Source: JAZKHT01 sp040385245 | Lineage (GTDB): Bacteria; Pseudomonadota; Alphaproteobacteria; Rhodobacterales; Rhodobacteraceae | DNA length: 64,000 nt | Assembly: GCA_040385245.1 (NCBI GenBank) | Contig: JAZKHT010000008.1 | Span: 62,001-126,000 of the forward strand | Reading direction: 5' to 3' | In this document: piece after piece, positions 26,037-35,734 of the stretch | How positions within the stretch are numbered: position 1 is the stretch's first letter | How the letters are laid out: each line of letters opens with the position of its first letter | Made by a program: the position numbers and the translations under genes | Notes under the pieces: model-generated | What the model saw: the letters and a program-made list of their open reading frames with translations, nothing else | Database searches by the model: none | Told to the model about the DNA's origin: nothing

Positions 26037-26141
26037 GGGGCAATGACGTCCCGCAGCGCCCCTCCCCGAAGCCGGGACCAAGCCGAGCAGTGCCGCTCGA
26101 TCCGTTTTGCCAGTTTGGCAACATGGGTCTGGCGGCTTTTT
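26037..26141 (+). promoter_or_regulatory. nas leader: two ANTAR-type hexaloop hairpins and an overlapping terminator
   Basis: Hairpin P1 (26037-26052) has stem GGGGC/GTCCC and loop AATGAC; hairpin P2 (26084-26099) has stem CGAGC/GCTCG and loop AGTGCC. Both loops are hexanucleotides with A at position 1 and G at position 4, the known ANTAR target pattern. Downstream, GCCAG (26109-26113) pairs with CTGGC (26129-26133), and GCC of the P2 3' side can pair with GGC just before TTTTT (26137-26141), so a terminator would compete with P2. This fits NasT-mediated antitermination before nrtA. Confidence 0.75.
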
Positions 26142-26187
26142 GCATTTCAACGCCCCCGTCGGGGCCTGTCGGGACCCAAGGAAAACC

Positions 26188-27543
26188 ATGACACGCATCG
26201 CAACCTTTCTTGCCACGACCGCCCTGTGCTTTCCCGCCTGCGCCGAAACGCCGGGGCTGGAAAAGGACGAACTGACGCTGGGCTTTATCAAATTGACGGA
26301 TATGGCCCCGCTGGCCATCGCCAAGGAAAAGGGCTTTTTCGAGGATGAGGGGCTGTTCGTCACGCTGGAAGCACAGTCGAACTGGAAGGTTTTGCTGGAC
26401 CGCGTGATCACGGGTGAACTGGACGGCGCGCATATGCTGGCGGGCCAACCGATTGCCGCGACCATCGGCTATGGCACCAAGGGTGCTGTTGTCACGCCTT
26501 TTTCGATGGACCTGAACGGCAACGCCATCACCGTGTCAAATGACGTGTGGCAGGCGATGAAGCCGCATGTCGCGATGGACGGTGACACGCCCGCCCATCC
26601 CATTCCCGCCACCGCCCTGAAACCTGTGGTCGAGGCCTATGACTCCGAAGGCACGCCCTTCAATCTTGGCATGGTGTTCCCGGTTTCGACCCACAATTAC
26701 GAACTGCGCTACTGGCTGGCCGCAGGTGGGATCAACCCCGGCTTTTATTCCCCCGACGATGTGTCGGGCCAGATCGGTGGCGATGTCCTGATCTCGGTCA
26801 CGCCACCGCCGCAGATGCCCGCCACGATGGAGGCGGGCACCATCCTTGGCTATGCCGTGGGAGAGCCGTGGAACCAGGCCGCCGTAGCAAAAGGGATCGG
26901 CGTTCCGGTCATCACCGACAATGACATCTGGAAGAACAACCCCGAGAAAGTCTTTGGCCTGACTGCGGAATTCGTGAAAACCAACCCGCAGACGACGCTT
27001 GCCTTGACCAAGGCACTGATCCGCGCCGCGATCTGGCTGGATGAAGGCGACAACACCAACCGGGCCGAAGCGGTGCAGATCCTGTCGCGGCCCGAATACG
27101 TTGGTGCCGATGCCGCCGTGATCGCAAATTCGATGACCGGCACCTTTGAATACGAGGCGGGCGATACACGCCCCGCCCCCGATTTCAACGTGTTCTTCCG
27201 CTACAACGCGACCTTCCCCTACTATTCCGATGCCGTCTGGTATCTGACGCAGATGCGCCGTTGGGGCCAGATTGCGACCGATCAGCCGGATGCGTGGTAC
27301 GTCGAAACCGCAAAGTCGGTCTACAAGCCCGACCTGTACAAAGCCGCCGCCGAGGCCGTCATCGCGGACGGGCACGCGACGCCCGACATGTTCGACTTTG
27401 ATACCGATGGCTACCGCGCCCCGACGTCCGATTTCATCGACGCCGTGACCTACGATGGCACCGCGCCCAACGCCTATATCGACAGCCTGACCATCGGGCT
27501 GAAGTCCGGGCAGACCGTTTCGGGCGGCGAAATCACCAACTGA
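26188..27543 (+). CDS. nrtA: Nitrate ABC transporter substrate-binding protein
   Basis: A 451-residue periplasmic binding protein of the NrtA/CmpA family. Signal peptide MTRIATFLATTALCFPACA, then LTLGFIKLTDMAPLAIAKEKGFF, HMLAGQPIAATIGYG, GYAVGEPWNQAAVAKGIGVPV and the C-terminal DRY-like extension. ATG at 26188 follows AAGGAAAACC. It binds nitrate (or nitrite) in the periplasm for NrtB and the double ATPase. It is the first structural gene after the NasT leader. Confidence 0.93.
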   Translation: MTRIATFLATTALCFPACAETPGLEKDELTLGFIKLTDMAPLAIAKEKGFFEDEGLFVTLEAQSNWKVLLDRVITGELDGAHMLAGQPIAATIGYGTKGAVVTPFSMDLNGNAITVSNDVWQAMKPHVAMDGDTPAHPIPATALKPVVEAYDSEGTPFNLGMVFPVSTHNYELRYWLAAGGINPGFYSPDDVSGQIGGDVLISVTPPPQMPATMEAGTILGYAVGEPWNQAAVAKGIGVPVITDNDIWKNNPEKVFGLTAEFVKTNPQTTLALTKALIRAAIWLDEGDNTNRAEAVQILSRPEYVGADAAVIANSMTGTFEYEAGDTRPAPDFNVFFRYNATFPYYSDAVWYLTQMRRWGQIATDQPDAWYVETAKSVYKPDLYKAAAEAVIADGHATPDMFDFDTDGYRAPTSDFIDAVTYDGTAPNAYIDSLTIGLKSGQTVSGGEITN

Positions 27544-27602
27544 TGCCCTTCGCGTTCCGCCCCGGTTGCGTCGGAACGCGCCCCATCGCGCAAGGACAAG
27601 CC

Positions 27603-28679
27603 ATGACCGTATTTGACCCCGCCACCCTTTCCGATACCGCCACGGTCGAGGCGCGGCGCAGCCGCCGTTTCACCCGGATCAACAGGCTTGACGGCTGGTT
27701 CCGCGTGCTGGGCCTGCCGTGGATCACCCCGATCCTGCGGCTTTCCGCGGGCGACGGGTCACGCGCGCAGTTGAAAGAGTTGTGGCGTCTGCTGGGTGTT
27801 CCGGTTCTGGCCATTGCGGGATTTCTGGCGCTGTGGGGGATGCTGGCGCCGATGGTGCAAACCTCGCTTGGGGCGATCCCCGGCCCGGCGCAGGTGTGGC
27901 AGCAGGTTCTGGTCCTGCACACCGACGCCGTGGCCGAAGGCGCAAAGGCCGATGATTTCCGCGCCAAGCAGGCGGCAAAAAATGCCGATCTGATAGCGGC
28001 AGGCAAGGTGGACGAGGTGAAATCCCGCGCCTACACCGGCAAACCCACCTATTACGCGCAGATCTGGACCTCGATCCAGACGGTGTTCTTCGGCTTTTTG
28101 ATCGCGACCGCCATCGCCGTGCCGTTGGGCATCGTGTCGGGCCTGTCGCCCACTGCCAACGCCGCGATCAACCCGCTGGTGCAGGTGTTCAAACCGGTGT
28201 CGCCGCTGGCCTGGTTGCCGATTGTCACCATGGTCGTGTCCGCCGTCTATGTGGGGGACGGATCGAAAAGCTTTGTCATCTCGGCCATCACGGTGACGCT
28301 GTGTTCGCTGTGGCCGACGCTGATCAACACCGCCCTTGGCGTGGCGTCGATCGACAAGGATCTGGTCAGCGTGGGGCGGGTGCTGAAGCTGTCGCCCTGG
28401 ACCAAGATCACCCGCCTTGTGCTGCCATCGGCGCTGCCGCTGATCTTTACCGGTCTGCGCCTGTCGTTGGGGGTGGGCTGGATGGTGCTGATCGCGGCGG
28501 AAATGCTGGCGCAGAACCCCGGCCTTGGCAAATTCGTCTGGGACGAATTCCAGAACGGATCAGAGCAAAGCCTTGCCAGGATCATGGTCGCAGTTCTGAC
28601 CATCGGAATCATCGGCTTTCTGCTGGACCGCGTGATGTTCGCGCTGCAATCGCTGTTCACCTTTTCGAACAACCGGTGA
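27603..28679 (+). CDS. nrtB: Nitrate ABC transporter permease
   Basis: A 358-residue permease of the NrtB/SsuC type. The transmembrane part begins near residue 60 (VLAIAGFLALWGMLAPMV) and the permease loop is KLSPWTKITRLVLPSALPLIFTG. A soluble stretch of roughly 70 residues with KADDFRAKQAAKNADLIAAGK lies between the first membrane span and the rest, longer than in plain SsuC. ATG at 27603 follows AAGGACAAGCC. Confidence 0.92.
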   Translation: MTVFDPATLSDTATVEARRSRRFTRINRLDGWFRVLGLPWITPILRLSAGDGSRAQLKELWRLLGVPVLAIAGFLALWGMLAPMVQTSLGAIPGPAQVWQQVLVLHTDAVAEGAKADDFRAKQAAKNADLIAAGKVDEVKSRAYTGKPTYYAQIWTSIQTVFFGFLIATAIAVPLGIVSGLSPTANAAINPLVQVFKPVSPLAWLPIVTMVVSAVYVGDGSKSFVISAITVTLCSLWPTLINTALGVASIDKDLVSVGRVLKLSPWTKITRLVLPSALPLIFTGLRLSLGVGWMVLIAAEMLAQNPGLGKFVWDEFQNGSEQSLARIMVAVLTIGIIGFLLDRVMFALQSLFTFSNNR

Positions 28680-28684
28680 CCCAG

Positions 28685-30328
28685 ATGGACATTCTTGAAT
28701 TCACAAACATTTCCAAAGGCTACGGCGACACTCCTGTTCTGCGGAACCTGTCGTTTTCGGTGCGGACGGGCGAGTTTTTGGCGATCCTGGGGTTTTCGGG
28801 GTCGGGCAAGACGACGCTGATCAACCTGATGGCCGGGCTGATCCTGCCGGATCGGGGGCAGATCACCTTTCAAGGCGCACCCGTGACCGGACCGGGGCCA
28901 GAGCGGGGGCTGGTGTTCCAGTCCTATGCCCTGATGCCCTGGCTGACCGTGGCCGGAAACATCGCGCTGGCCGTCGATGCGGTGCACAAGGGCACCCGCG
29001 CCGACCGTGTCGCCCTTGTGGCCAAGTATATCGCCATGGTCGGCCTGTCGCATGCCGCAGATCGCCGTCCGTCGGAACTGTCGGGGGGGATGCGCCAGCG
29101 CGTGGCCGTGGCGCGCGCGCTGGCGATGCGGCCGCAGGTGATGCTGATGGACGAACCCCTGTCCGCGCTGGATGCCCTGACCCGCGCCAATGTCGCCTCC
29201 GAGATCGAGGCGATCTGGGCCGCAGACAAGCGCACCGTGGTTCTGGTCACCAATGACGTGGACGAGGCCCTGGTTCTGGCCGACCGCATCCTGTGCCTGA
29301 ACCCCGATGGCACGTTGGGCGAGGCGTTCCCCGTGCCCCTGCCGCGCCCCCGCGACCGGGCGGCAATGAACGATGACCCGCAGGTCAAGGCATTGCGCGC
29401 AGATGTCACCGCCTACCTGATGGATGTGGGCATTGCCGCCAAGGTGGCCGAAACGCGCCGCCTGCCTGCCGTGACCCCGCGCCATGCCTTGCCAAGGGCC
29501 TACGCCGCCGCCGCCAAAAGCTTTTCCGAGGACCGCTATCTGCAATTTTCGCACTTGCACAAGGTCTATCCCACCGCCAAGGGCCCGCTGACGGTGGTCG
29601 AGGATTTCAACCTGACCCTGAAAAAGGGCGAATTCGTCAGCTTGATCGGCCATTCCGGCTGTGGCAAATCCACGGTTCTGACCATGGCCGCCGGGCTGAA
29701 TGCCATATCAAAGGGCGCGATCAAGCTGGACGGCCTGCATGTCGAAGGCGCCGATCCCGAACGCGCCGTGGTGTTTCAACAGCCCAGCCTGTTCCCGTGG
29801 CTGACCGCCCGCGAAAACGTCGCGATCGGGGTGGACCGTGTCTATCCCCGCGCGACGGTGGGGGAACGGCAAGAGGTGGTCGAATACTATCTGGAACGGG
29901 TGGGTCTGGCCGATGCGATGAACCGGCCTGCGTCGCAGATGTCGAACGGGATGAAACAGCGCGTCGGCATTGCCCGCGCCTTTGCCTTGTCGCCAAAGCT
30001 GCTGTTGCTGGACGAACCTTTTGGCATGCTGGACAGCCTGACCCGCTGGGAACTGCAAGAGGTGCTGATGGAGGTGTGGTCGCGCACCAAGGTCACCGCC
30101 GTCTGCGTCACCCATGATGTCGACGAGGCGATCCTTCTGGCCGACCGCGTGGTGATGATGACCAACGGCCCGCAGGCCACCATCGGCAAGATCACCACCG
30201 TAAACCTGCCCCGGCCCCGCACCCGCCGCGCGCTGCTGGATCACCCGGATTACTACACATACCGCGCCGAAGTTCTTGGTTTCCTTACGGATTACGAACA
30301 CGGCGCAAAAAAGAAGGATGCAGCGTGA
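28685..30328 (+). CDS. Nitrate ABC transporter double ATP-binding protein (two ATPases in one chain)
   Basis: A 547-residue protein made of two complete ABC ATPase domains. The first (residues about 1-255) has GFSGSGKTTL, LSGGMRQRVAVARAL and VMLMDEPLSALD. The second (about 285-545) has GHSGCGKSTV, MSNGMKQRVGIARAF and LLLLDEPFGMLD. It corresponds to NrtC and NrtD ATPases joined, without the NrtA-like C-terminal regulatory domain of cyanobacterial NrtC. Its stop overlaps the nirB start (TGATG). Confidence 0.9.
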   Translation: MDILEFTNISKGYGDTPVLRNLSFSVRTGEFLAILGFSGSGKTTLINLMAGLILPDRGQITFQGAPVTGPGPERGLVFQSYALMPWLTVAGNIALAVDAVHKGTRADRVALVAKYIAMVGLSHAADRRPSELSGGMRQRVAVARALAMRPQVMLMDEPLSALDALTRANVASEIEAIWAADKRTVVLVTNDVDEALVLADRILCLNPDGTLGEAFPVPLPRPRDRAAMNDDPQVKALRADVTAYLMDVGIAAKVAETRRLPAVTPRHALPRAYAAAAKSFSEDRYLQFSHLHKVYPTAKGPLTVVEDFNLTLKKGEFVSLIGHSGCGKSTVLTMAAGLNAISKGAIKLDGLHVEGADPERAVVFQQPSLFPWLTARENVAIGVDRVYPRATVGERQEVVEYYLERVGLADAMNRPASQMSNGMKQRVGIARAFALSPKLLLLDEPFGMLDSLTRWELQEVLMEVWSRTKVTAVCVTHDVDEAILLADRVVMMTNGPQATIGKITTVNLPRPRTRRALLDHPDYYTYRAEVLGFLTDYEHGAKKKDAA

Positions 30329-32763
30329 TGACCGAAAAGCTGATCATCATCGGGGCTGGCATGGCGTCGGGCCGGGTGCTGGAACATGTTCTGGACGCCG
30401 CCCCCGATGCCTTTGACATCACACTGTACAACGCCGAACCGCGCGGCAACTACAACCGCATCATGCTGTCGCCGGTGCTGTCAGGCGAAAAAGCCTATGC
30501 CGACATCGTCACCCATGACGACGGCTGGTATGCCGCGCGGGGGGTGAAAACCCGCTTTGGCGCGCATGTCACCCGGATCGACCGGGACCGCAAGACAGTC
30601 GTCGCGAATGGCGTCGAGACGCCCTATGACCGGCTGGTGATCGCCACGGGCTCTGCGCCCTTTATCCTTCCGGTGGCGGGCAAGGACCTGCCCGGTGTGG
30701 TGACCTACCGCGACCTTGACGACACCAACGCCATGATTGCCGCCGCACAGCGCGGGGCCAAGGCGGTGGTCATCGGCGGCGGTCTGCTGGGGCTGGAGGC
30801 TGCGGCAGGGCTTCAGACGCGCGGGATGAACGTGACGGTGATCCACCTGATGGGCCACCTGATGGAACGGCAACTGGACCCCGCCGCCGGATACCTGCTG
30901 CAAAAGGCGCTGGAGGCGCGGGGGATCACCATCCACTGCAAGGGGGCGACCAAAGCGATCCTTGGCCATGGCCGGGTTGAGGCTGTGCTGCTGGAAGACG
31001 GCACCGTTTATGATGCCGACATCGTCGTGATGGCCGTCGGCATCCGCCCCGAGGTGCGCCTTGCCGTCGATGCCCATCTGGAAATCGGGCGCGGCATCAC
31101 CGTGAACGATGCGATGCAAACCTCGGACCCGGCGATCTTTGCCGTTGGGGAATGCGTGGAACACGACCGCCAACTGTTTGGGCTGGTGGCCCCTCTGTAT
31201 GATCAGGCCAAGGTGCTGGCCCAGACGCTGCTTGGGCACGCGGCCGCCTTTCGCCCGGTGCAGACGGCGACCAAGCTGAAGGTGACGGGCTGCGATCTGT
31301 TCAGCGCGGGCGACTTTGCCGACGCACCGGGGCGCGAGGATATCGTCTTTCGCGACCCTGCGCGCGGCATCTACAAGCGCCTGGTGATCGAAGGCGACCG
31401 CCTGCTGGGCGCCGTACTTTACGGCGACACGGGCGATGGGCCGTGGTTTTTCGGCCTGATCAAGGACGGCACCAACATCGCACCGATGCGCGACACGCTG
31501 ATCTTTGGCCCCGCCTATCAGGGGGGTGCCCAAACGGACCCTTTGGCAGCCGTTGCAGCCTTGCCGCCTGAGGCGGAGATTTGTGGCTGCAACGGCGTCT
31601 GCAAGGGCAGGATCGTCACCGCAATCACCGGGGGGGCGAACACACTGGACCTTGTGCGCGCCACGACAAAGGCGTCGGGCTCGTGCGGCACTTGCACCGG
31701 GTTGGTGGAACAGGTGCTGGCCGTCACGCTGGGCGACAGTTTTGTCCGCACCACAGCGCAACCGATGTGCAAATGCACCGATCACACCCATGACGACGTC
31801 CGCCGCCTGATCCGGGCCAAGACGTTGAAATCGATCCCGGCGGTGATGCAGGAATTGGGCTGGACTTCGGCGGGGGGCTGTGCGTCCTGTCGCCCGGCGC
31901 TGAACTACTATCTGATTGCCGACTGGCCGCTCGACTATGCCGACGACCGCCAGTCGCGTTTCGTCAATGAACGAAACCACGCCAACATTCAGAAGGACGG
32001 CACATATTCGGTTGTGCCGCGCATGTGGGGTGGTGTGACCACGCCTGCCGAATTGCGCGCCATCGCCGATGCCGCCGACCGCTACAAGGTGCCATTGGTC
32101 AAGGTCACGGGCGGGCAGCGGATCGACCTGTTGGGCGTGCGCAAGGAAGACCTGCCCGCGATGTGGGCCGATCTGAACGCCGCCGGCATGGTGTCGGGCC
32201 ATGCCTATTCCAAGGGGCTGCGCACCGTCAAAACCTGTGTCGGATCGGACTTCTGCCGCTTTGGCACGCAGGACAGCACCGGCCTTGGCATCCGGCTGGA
32301 AAAGCTGCTGTGGGGATCATGGACGCCTGCCAAGGTGAAACTTGGCGTCTCGGGCTGCCCGCGCAACTGCGCCGAGGCGACGTGCAAGGATGTGGGCATC
32401 GTCTGCGTCGACAGCGGCTATGAAATCAGCGTCGCCGGGGCGGCGGGGATGGATGTGAAGGAAACCGAATTCCTGATCAAGGCCACGACCGAGGACGAGG
32501 TGGCGGAGATTGTCGCCGCCTTTGTGCAGCTTTACCGCGAAAATTCCCGCTATCTGCACCGCATCTACAAATGGGTGGCAAAGGTCGGGTTGGACTGGTG
32601 CCGCGAACAGGTGGCCGATCCTGTGACCCGGCGCGCGCTGTATGACCGTTTCATGGTCAGCCAGTCGGTCTGTCAAAAAGACCCCTGGGCCGAACATGCC
32701 CGACCCGACCAGCGCGCCCAATGGCACGCCTTGGCCGATCTGTCGCTGGAGGCTGCGGAATGA
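30328..32763 (+). CDS. nirB: Assimilatory nitrite reductase, large subunit
   Basis: An 811-residue NADH-type nitrite reductase. Order: FAD/NAD(P)H module (IIGAGMASGRVLEHVL; VVIGGGLLGLEAAAGLQ), [2Fe-2S] BFD-like segments (CGCNGVCKG, GSCGTCTG and a second CKCTDHTHDDVRRLIRAK with SCRP), then the siroheme/[4Fe-4S] module. The cluster cysteines are C637, C643, C677 and C681 (TCVGSDFCRFGTQD and SGCPRNCAEATCKD). It reduces nitrite to ammonium in the cytoplasm. ATG at 30328 overlaps the preceding stop. Confidence 0.96.
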   Translation: MTEKLIIIGAGMASGRVLEHVLDAAPDAFDITLYNAEPRGNYNRIMLSPVLSGEKAYADIVTHDDGWYAARGVKTRFGAHVTRIDRDRKTVVANGVETPYDRLVIATGSAPFILPVAGKDLPGVVTYRDLDDTNAMIAAAQRGAKAVVIGGGLLGLEAAAGLQTRGMNVTVIHLMGHLMERQLDPAAGYLLQKALEARGITIHCKGATKAILGHGRVEAVLLEDGTVYDADIVVMAVGIRPEVRLAVDAHLEIGRGITVNDAMQTSDPAIFAVGECVEHDRQLFGLVAPLYDQAKVLAQTLLGHAAAFRPVQTATKLKVTGCDLFSAGDFADAPGREDIVFRDPARGIYKRLVIEGDRLLGAVLYGDTGDGPWFFGLIKDGTNIAPMRDTLIFGPAYQGGAQTDPLAAVAALPPEAEICGCNGVCKGRIVTAITGGANTLDLVRATTKASGSCGTCTGLVEQVLAVTLGDSFVRTTAQPMCKCTDHTHDDVRRLIRAKTLKSIPAVMQELGWTSAGGCASCRPALNYYLIADWPLDYADDRQSRFVNERNHANIQKDGTYSVVPRMWGGVTTPAELRAIADAADRYKVPLVKVTGGQRIDLLGVRKEDLPAMWADLNAAGMVSGHAYSKGLRTVKTCVGSDFCRFGTQDSTGLGIRLEKLLWGSWTPAKVKLGVSGCPRNCAEATCKDVGIVCVDSGYEISVAGAAGMDVKETEFLIKATTEDEVAEIVAAFVQLYRENSRYLHRIYKWVAKVGLDWCREQVADPVTRRALYDRFMVSQSVCQKDPWAEHARPDQRAQWHALADLSLEAAE

Positions 32764-33098
32764 GCCCCCCTTGGATTGACATCGGTGCGCTGTCTGACAT
32801 CCCCGCCCAAGGCGCGCGTGTGGTAAAGACAGCCGCAGGCTGCGTCGCGGTCTTTCGCACCGCCGATGACCGGGTCTTTGCAATGGATGACCGCTGCCCC
32901 CACAAGGGTGGCCCCCTGTCCGAAGGGATCGTGCATGGCACGGCGGTGACATGCCCGCTGCATGCCTGGGTGTTTTCACTGGAAACCGGCATGGCGCTGG
33001 GCGCGGATGATGGCGCGGTCGCAATCTATCCCGCCCGGATCGAGGCGGGCCGCGTGTTGCTGGATGCAAGTCGTCTGTCGCGCCGGGTGGCGGCATGA
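32760..33098 (+). CDS. nirD: Assimilatory nitrite reductase, small subunit
   Basis: A 112-residue Rieske-fold protein with CPHKGGPLSEG and CPLHAWVFSLETG, the two cysteine-histidine pairs of a [2Fe-2S] Rieske site. Many NirD proteins have lost these ligands; here they are retained, so it may carry a cluster. It pairs with NirB. The start overlaps the nirB stop, and its stop overlaps the nasA start, each by 4 bp. Confidence 0.93.
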   Translation: MSPPWIDIGALSDIPAQGARVVKTAAGCVAVFRTADDRVFAMDDRCPHKGGPLSEGIVHGTAVTCPLHAWVFSLETGMALGADDGAVAIYPARIEAGRVLLDASRLSRRVAA

Positions 33099-35734
33099 CA
33101 GACCGTGGGGCAGGGGCGGTCCGCACCACATGCCCGTATTGCGGGGTGGGTTGCGGTATCCTTGCCGCACCTGACGGGGCGGGGGGACTGACAGTGCGGG
33201 GCGATCCCGACCATCCGGCCAACGCGGGGCGACTGTGTTCCAAAGGCACCGCCTTGGCCGAAACGATGGGGCTTGATGGCCGTCTGCTGGCCCCGCGTGT
33301 CTTTGGTCAGACCGTTGGGTGGGATGATGCGCTGTCCCTTGTCGCCCGCCGTTTTGCCCGCGTCATTGCCGAACACGGGCCGGATGCGGTGGCCTTTTAT
33401 GTCTCGGGCCAGTTATTGACCGAAGATTACTATGTCGCGAACAAGCTGATGAAGGGCTTTATCGGCAGCGCCAATATCGACACGAATTCGCGGCTGTGCA
33501 TGGCGTCATCGGTGGCGGGGCACAAGCGGGCCTTCGGCAGCGACACGGTGCCGGGGCTGTACGACGACCTGGAGCGTGCCAATCTGGTGGTGTTGACGGG
33601 ATCGAACCTGGCTTGGTGCCACCCGGTCCTGTACCAGCGCCTTGCTGCCGCCAAGGCGGCGCGTCCCGACATGCGGGTCGTCGTGATCGACCCGCGCCGC
33701 ACCGCCACCTGCGATCTGGCCGATCTGCATCTGGCCGTTGCGCCGGGATCGGACGCAGCCCTGTTCAACGCGCTGCTGGCCGGTTTGGCGGACCGGGGGG
33801 CGATCGACCGGGCCTATGTTGCGGATCATGTCGCCGGGTTCGATGCCGCACTGGTTGCCGCGCGCGCCAGCGATCCGGGCCTGACCGGGCTTGCGCAAGA
33901 CGATCTGGCGCAGTTCTTCGACTTGTGGGCGCAGTGCGAAAAGGTGGTGACCGTCTATTCGCAAGGGATCAACCAATCCTCGAGCGGCACCGACAAGGTG
34001 AACGCGATCCTGAACTGCCACCTTGCCACAGGCCGCATTGGCCGCCCCGGCATGGGACCGTTTTCGGTGACGGGTCAACCCAACGCCATGGGGGGGCGCG
34101 AGGTGGGAGGGCTGGCCAATATGCTGGCCTGCCATCTGGACCTTGAAAACGCAGACCACCGCGCGGCGGTACAGACGTTCTGGAACAGCCCGACCATGGC
34201 CACAACGCCAGGGCTGAAAGCGGTCGACATGTTCCACGCCGTGGCAGATGGGCGCATCAAGGCAATCTGGATCATCCACACCAATCCCGTGGTGTCGATG
34301 CCCGACGCCGACGCGGTGGCAGATGCCTTGCAGGGCTGCCCCTTTGTTGTTGTGTCCGACATTACCGCCGACACCGATACCGCGCGGCTGGCCCATGTGC
34401 TGTTGCCCGCCACCGGATGGGGCGAAAAGGAGGGCACCGTCACCAACTCCGACCGCACCATCAGCCGCCAGCGCGCCGTTTTGCCCAATCCCAGTCAGGC
34501 CCGCGCCGATTGGCGGATCCTGTGTGGCGTGGCAGACCGGATGGGATGGGGCAGGGCGTTCGCATGGGACAGTGCGGCGCAGATATTCGCCGAATACGCA
34601 GCCCTGTCCGGCGTTGCGGGGGCCTTGGGAAGCGATTTCGACATTTCGGATCACGCAGCCATCAGCCAGTCGCAGTATGACGCGCTGGCACCGTTCACCT
34701 GGCCGCAGGGGCCCGCGCAAAAGGGCGGGCGCTTTTTCGGGACGGGCCGTTTTCACACGGCGGATGGGCGGGGGCGGATGCTGCCCATCACCCCGCGTGG
34801 TCCCGTGGCGGCCCTGACACCGGCGCACCCCTTGCGCCTGAACACCGGGCGCATCCGCGACCAATGGCACAGCATGACGCGGACCGGACGCGCACCCCGC
34901 CTGAACCAGCATCTGGCGGAACCGTTTCTTGAAATCCACCCGCAGGATGCGGCGGAACGCGGGCTGTCTCCCGCCGATCTGGTCGTGGTGGGCAATCCTC
35001 TGGCGTCTATCACCCTGCGCGCGCTGATCACGGATCGCGCCGCCCCCGGACAGGTGTTCGCACCGATGCACTGGACCGATCAGACCGCCGCGCGCGCCCG
35101 CATCGACACGCTGATACCCGGTGTCACCGATCCGGTCAGCGGCCAACCCGAAAGCAAGGCCGCCGCCGTTTCCGTCACGCGCTATCCCGCCGCATGGTAC
35201 GGCTTTGCGGTGGCTGCGGGCGACGTCATCCCCCGCGCTGCCTATTGGGCGCGCGCAAGGGTGCAGGGGGGATGGCGGCTGGAACTGGCCGATACCGTGG
35301 TCCCCGAAACGTGGGAAGGATACGCCCGCGCCCTGTTCAACCTGCCCGACACGCCGGCGGCCAGTGTCATTGACCGCACCCGTGGCATTGCCCGCATCGC
35401 GTTCCATGATCAGGGGCGTCTGCTGGCTGCCCTTTACGTGGCACCGACACCGGTTGCGGTGGCCCGCGATCACCTTGCCGCCCGCATCAGCACCGACACC
35501 CCCGGCGAGGCGCTGGCCGGTCGCCCCGGTGGCACGCAGAGTGACCCCGGCCCGACGGTCTGCGTCTGCCTGAACGTCGGGCTGAACACCATCCGCACCG
35601 CGATCGAAACGGGTCAGGCCCTGTCCGTCGACGCCTTGGGAAAGGCGCTGGGCGCGGGTACGTCCTGCGGATCGTGCCGACCGGAACTGTCGCACCTGCT
35701 GATCCGTTTTCGCCTGCCGGAGGCTGCCGAATGA
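33095..35734 (+). CDS. nasA: Assimilatory nitrate reductase catalytic subunit
   Basis: An 879-residue molybdopterin oxidoreductase. Cysteines C13, C16, C20 and C48 (TTCPYCGVGCG, GRLCSKG) bind a [4Fe-4S] cluster; MGGREVGGLANML and the C-terminal dinucleotide-binding domain bind bis-MGD. The last 60 residues hold a BFD-type [2Fe-2S] site (VCVCLNVGLNTIRTAIE, GTSCGSCRPEL). It reduces nitrate to nitrite in the cytoplasm. No Tat signal is present, as expected for the assimilatory type. It is coupled to nirD and cobA by 4-bp overlaps. Confidence 0.95.
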   Translation: MTDRGAGAVRTTCPYCGVGCGILAAPDGAGGLTVRGDPDHPANAGRLCSKGTALAETMGLDGRLLAPRVFGQTVGWDDALSLVARRFARVIAEHGPDAVAFYVSGQLLTEDYYVANKLMKGFIGSANIDTNSRLCMASSVAGHKRAFGSDTVPGLYDDLERANLVVLTGSNLAWCHPVLYQRLAAAKAARPDMRVVVIDPRRTATCDLADLHLAVAPGSDAALFNALLAGLADRGAIDRAYVADHVAGFDAALVAARASDPGLTGLAQDDLAQFFDLWAQCEKVVTVYSQGINQSSSGTDKVNAILNCHLATGRIGRPGMGPFSVTGQPNAMGGREVGGLANMLACHLDLENADHRAAVQTFWNSPTMATTPGLKAVDMFHAVADGRIKAIWIIHTNPVVSMPDADAVADALQGCPFVVVSDITADTDTARLAHVLLPATGWGEKEGTVTNSDRTISRQRAVLPNPSQARADWRILCGVADRMGWGRAFAWDSAAQIFAEYAALSGVAGALGSDFDISDHAAISQSQYDALAPFTWPQGPAQKGGRFFGTGRFHTADGRGRMLPITPRGPVAALTPAHPLRLNTGRIRDQWHSMTRTGRAPRLNQHLAEPFLEIHPQDAAERGLSPADLVVVGNPLASITLRALITDRAAPGQVFAPMHWTDQTAARARIDTLIPGVTDPVSGQPESKAAAVSVTRYPAAWYGFAVAAGDVIPRAAYWARARVQGGWRLELADTVVPETWEGYARALFNLPDTPAASVIDRTRGIARIAFHDQGRLLAALYVAPTPVAVARDHLAARISTDTPGEALAGRPGGTQSDPGPTVCVCLNVGLNTIRTAIETGQALSVDALGKALGAGTSCGSCRPELSHLLIRFRLPEAAE

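Noticed and set aside
24688..26448. Minus-strand open frame of 586 codons opposite nasS and the nas leader
   Set aside because: Overlaps nasS, the leader and nrtA; composition is that of a shadow frame.
33506..35695. Minus-strand open frame of 729 codons opposite nasA
   Set aside because: Antisense to nasA, no recognisable domain.
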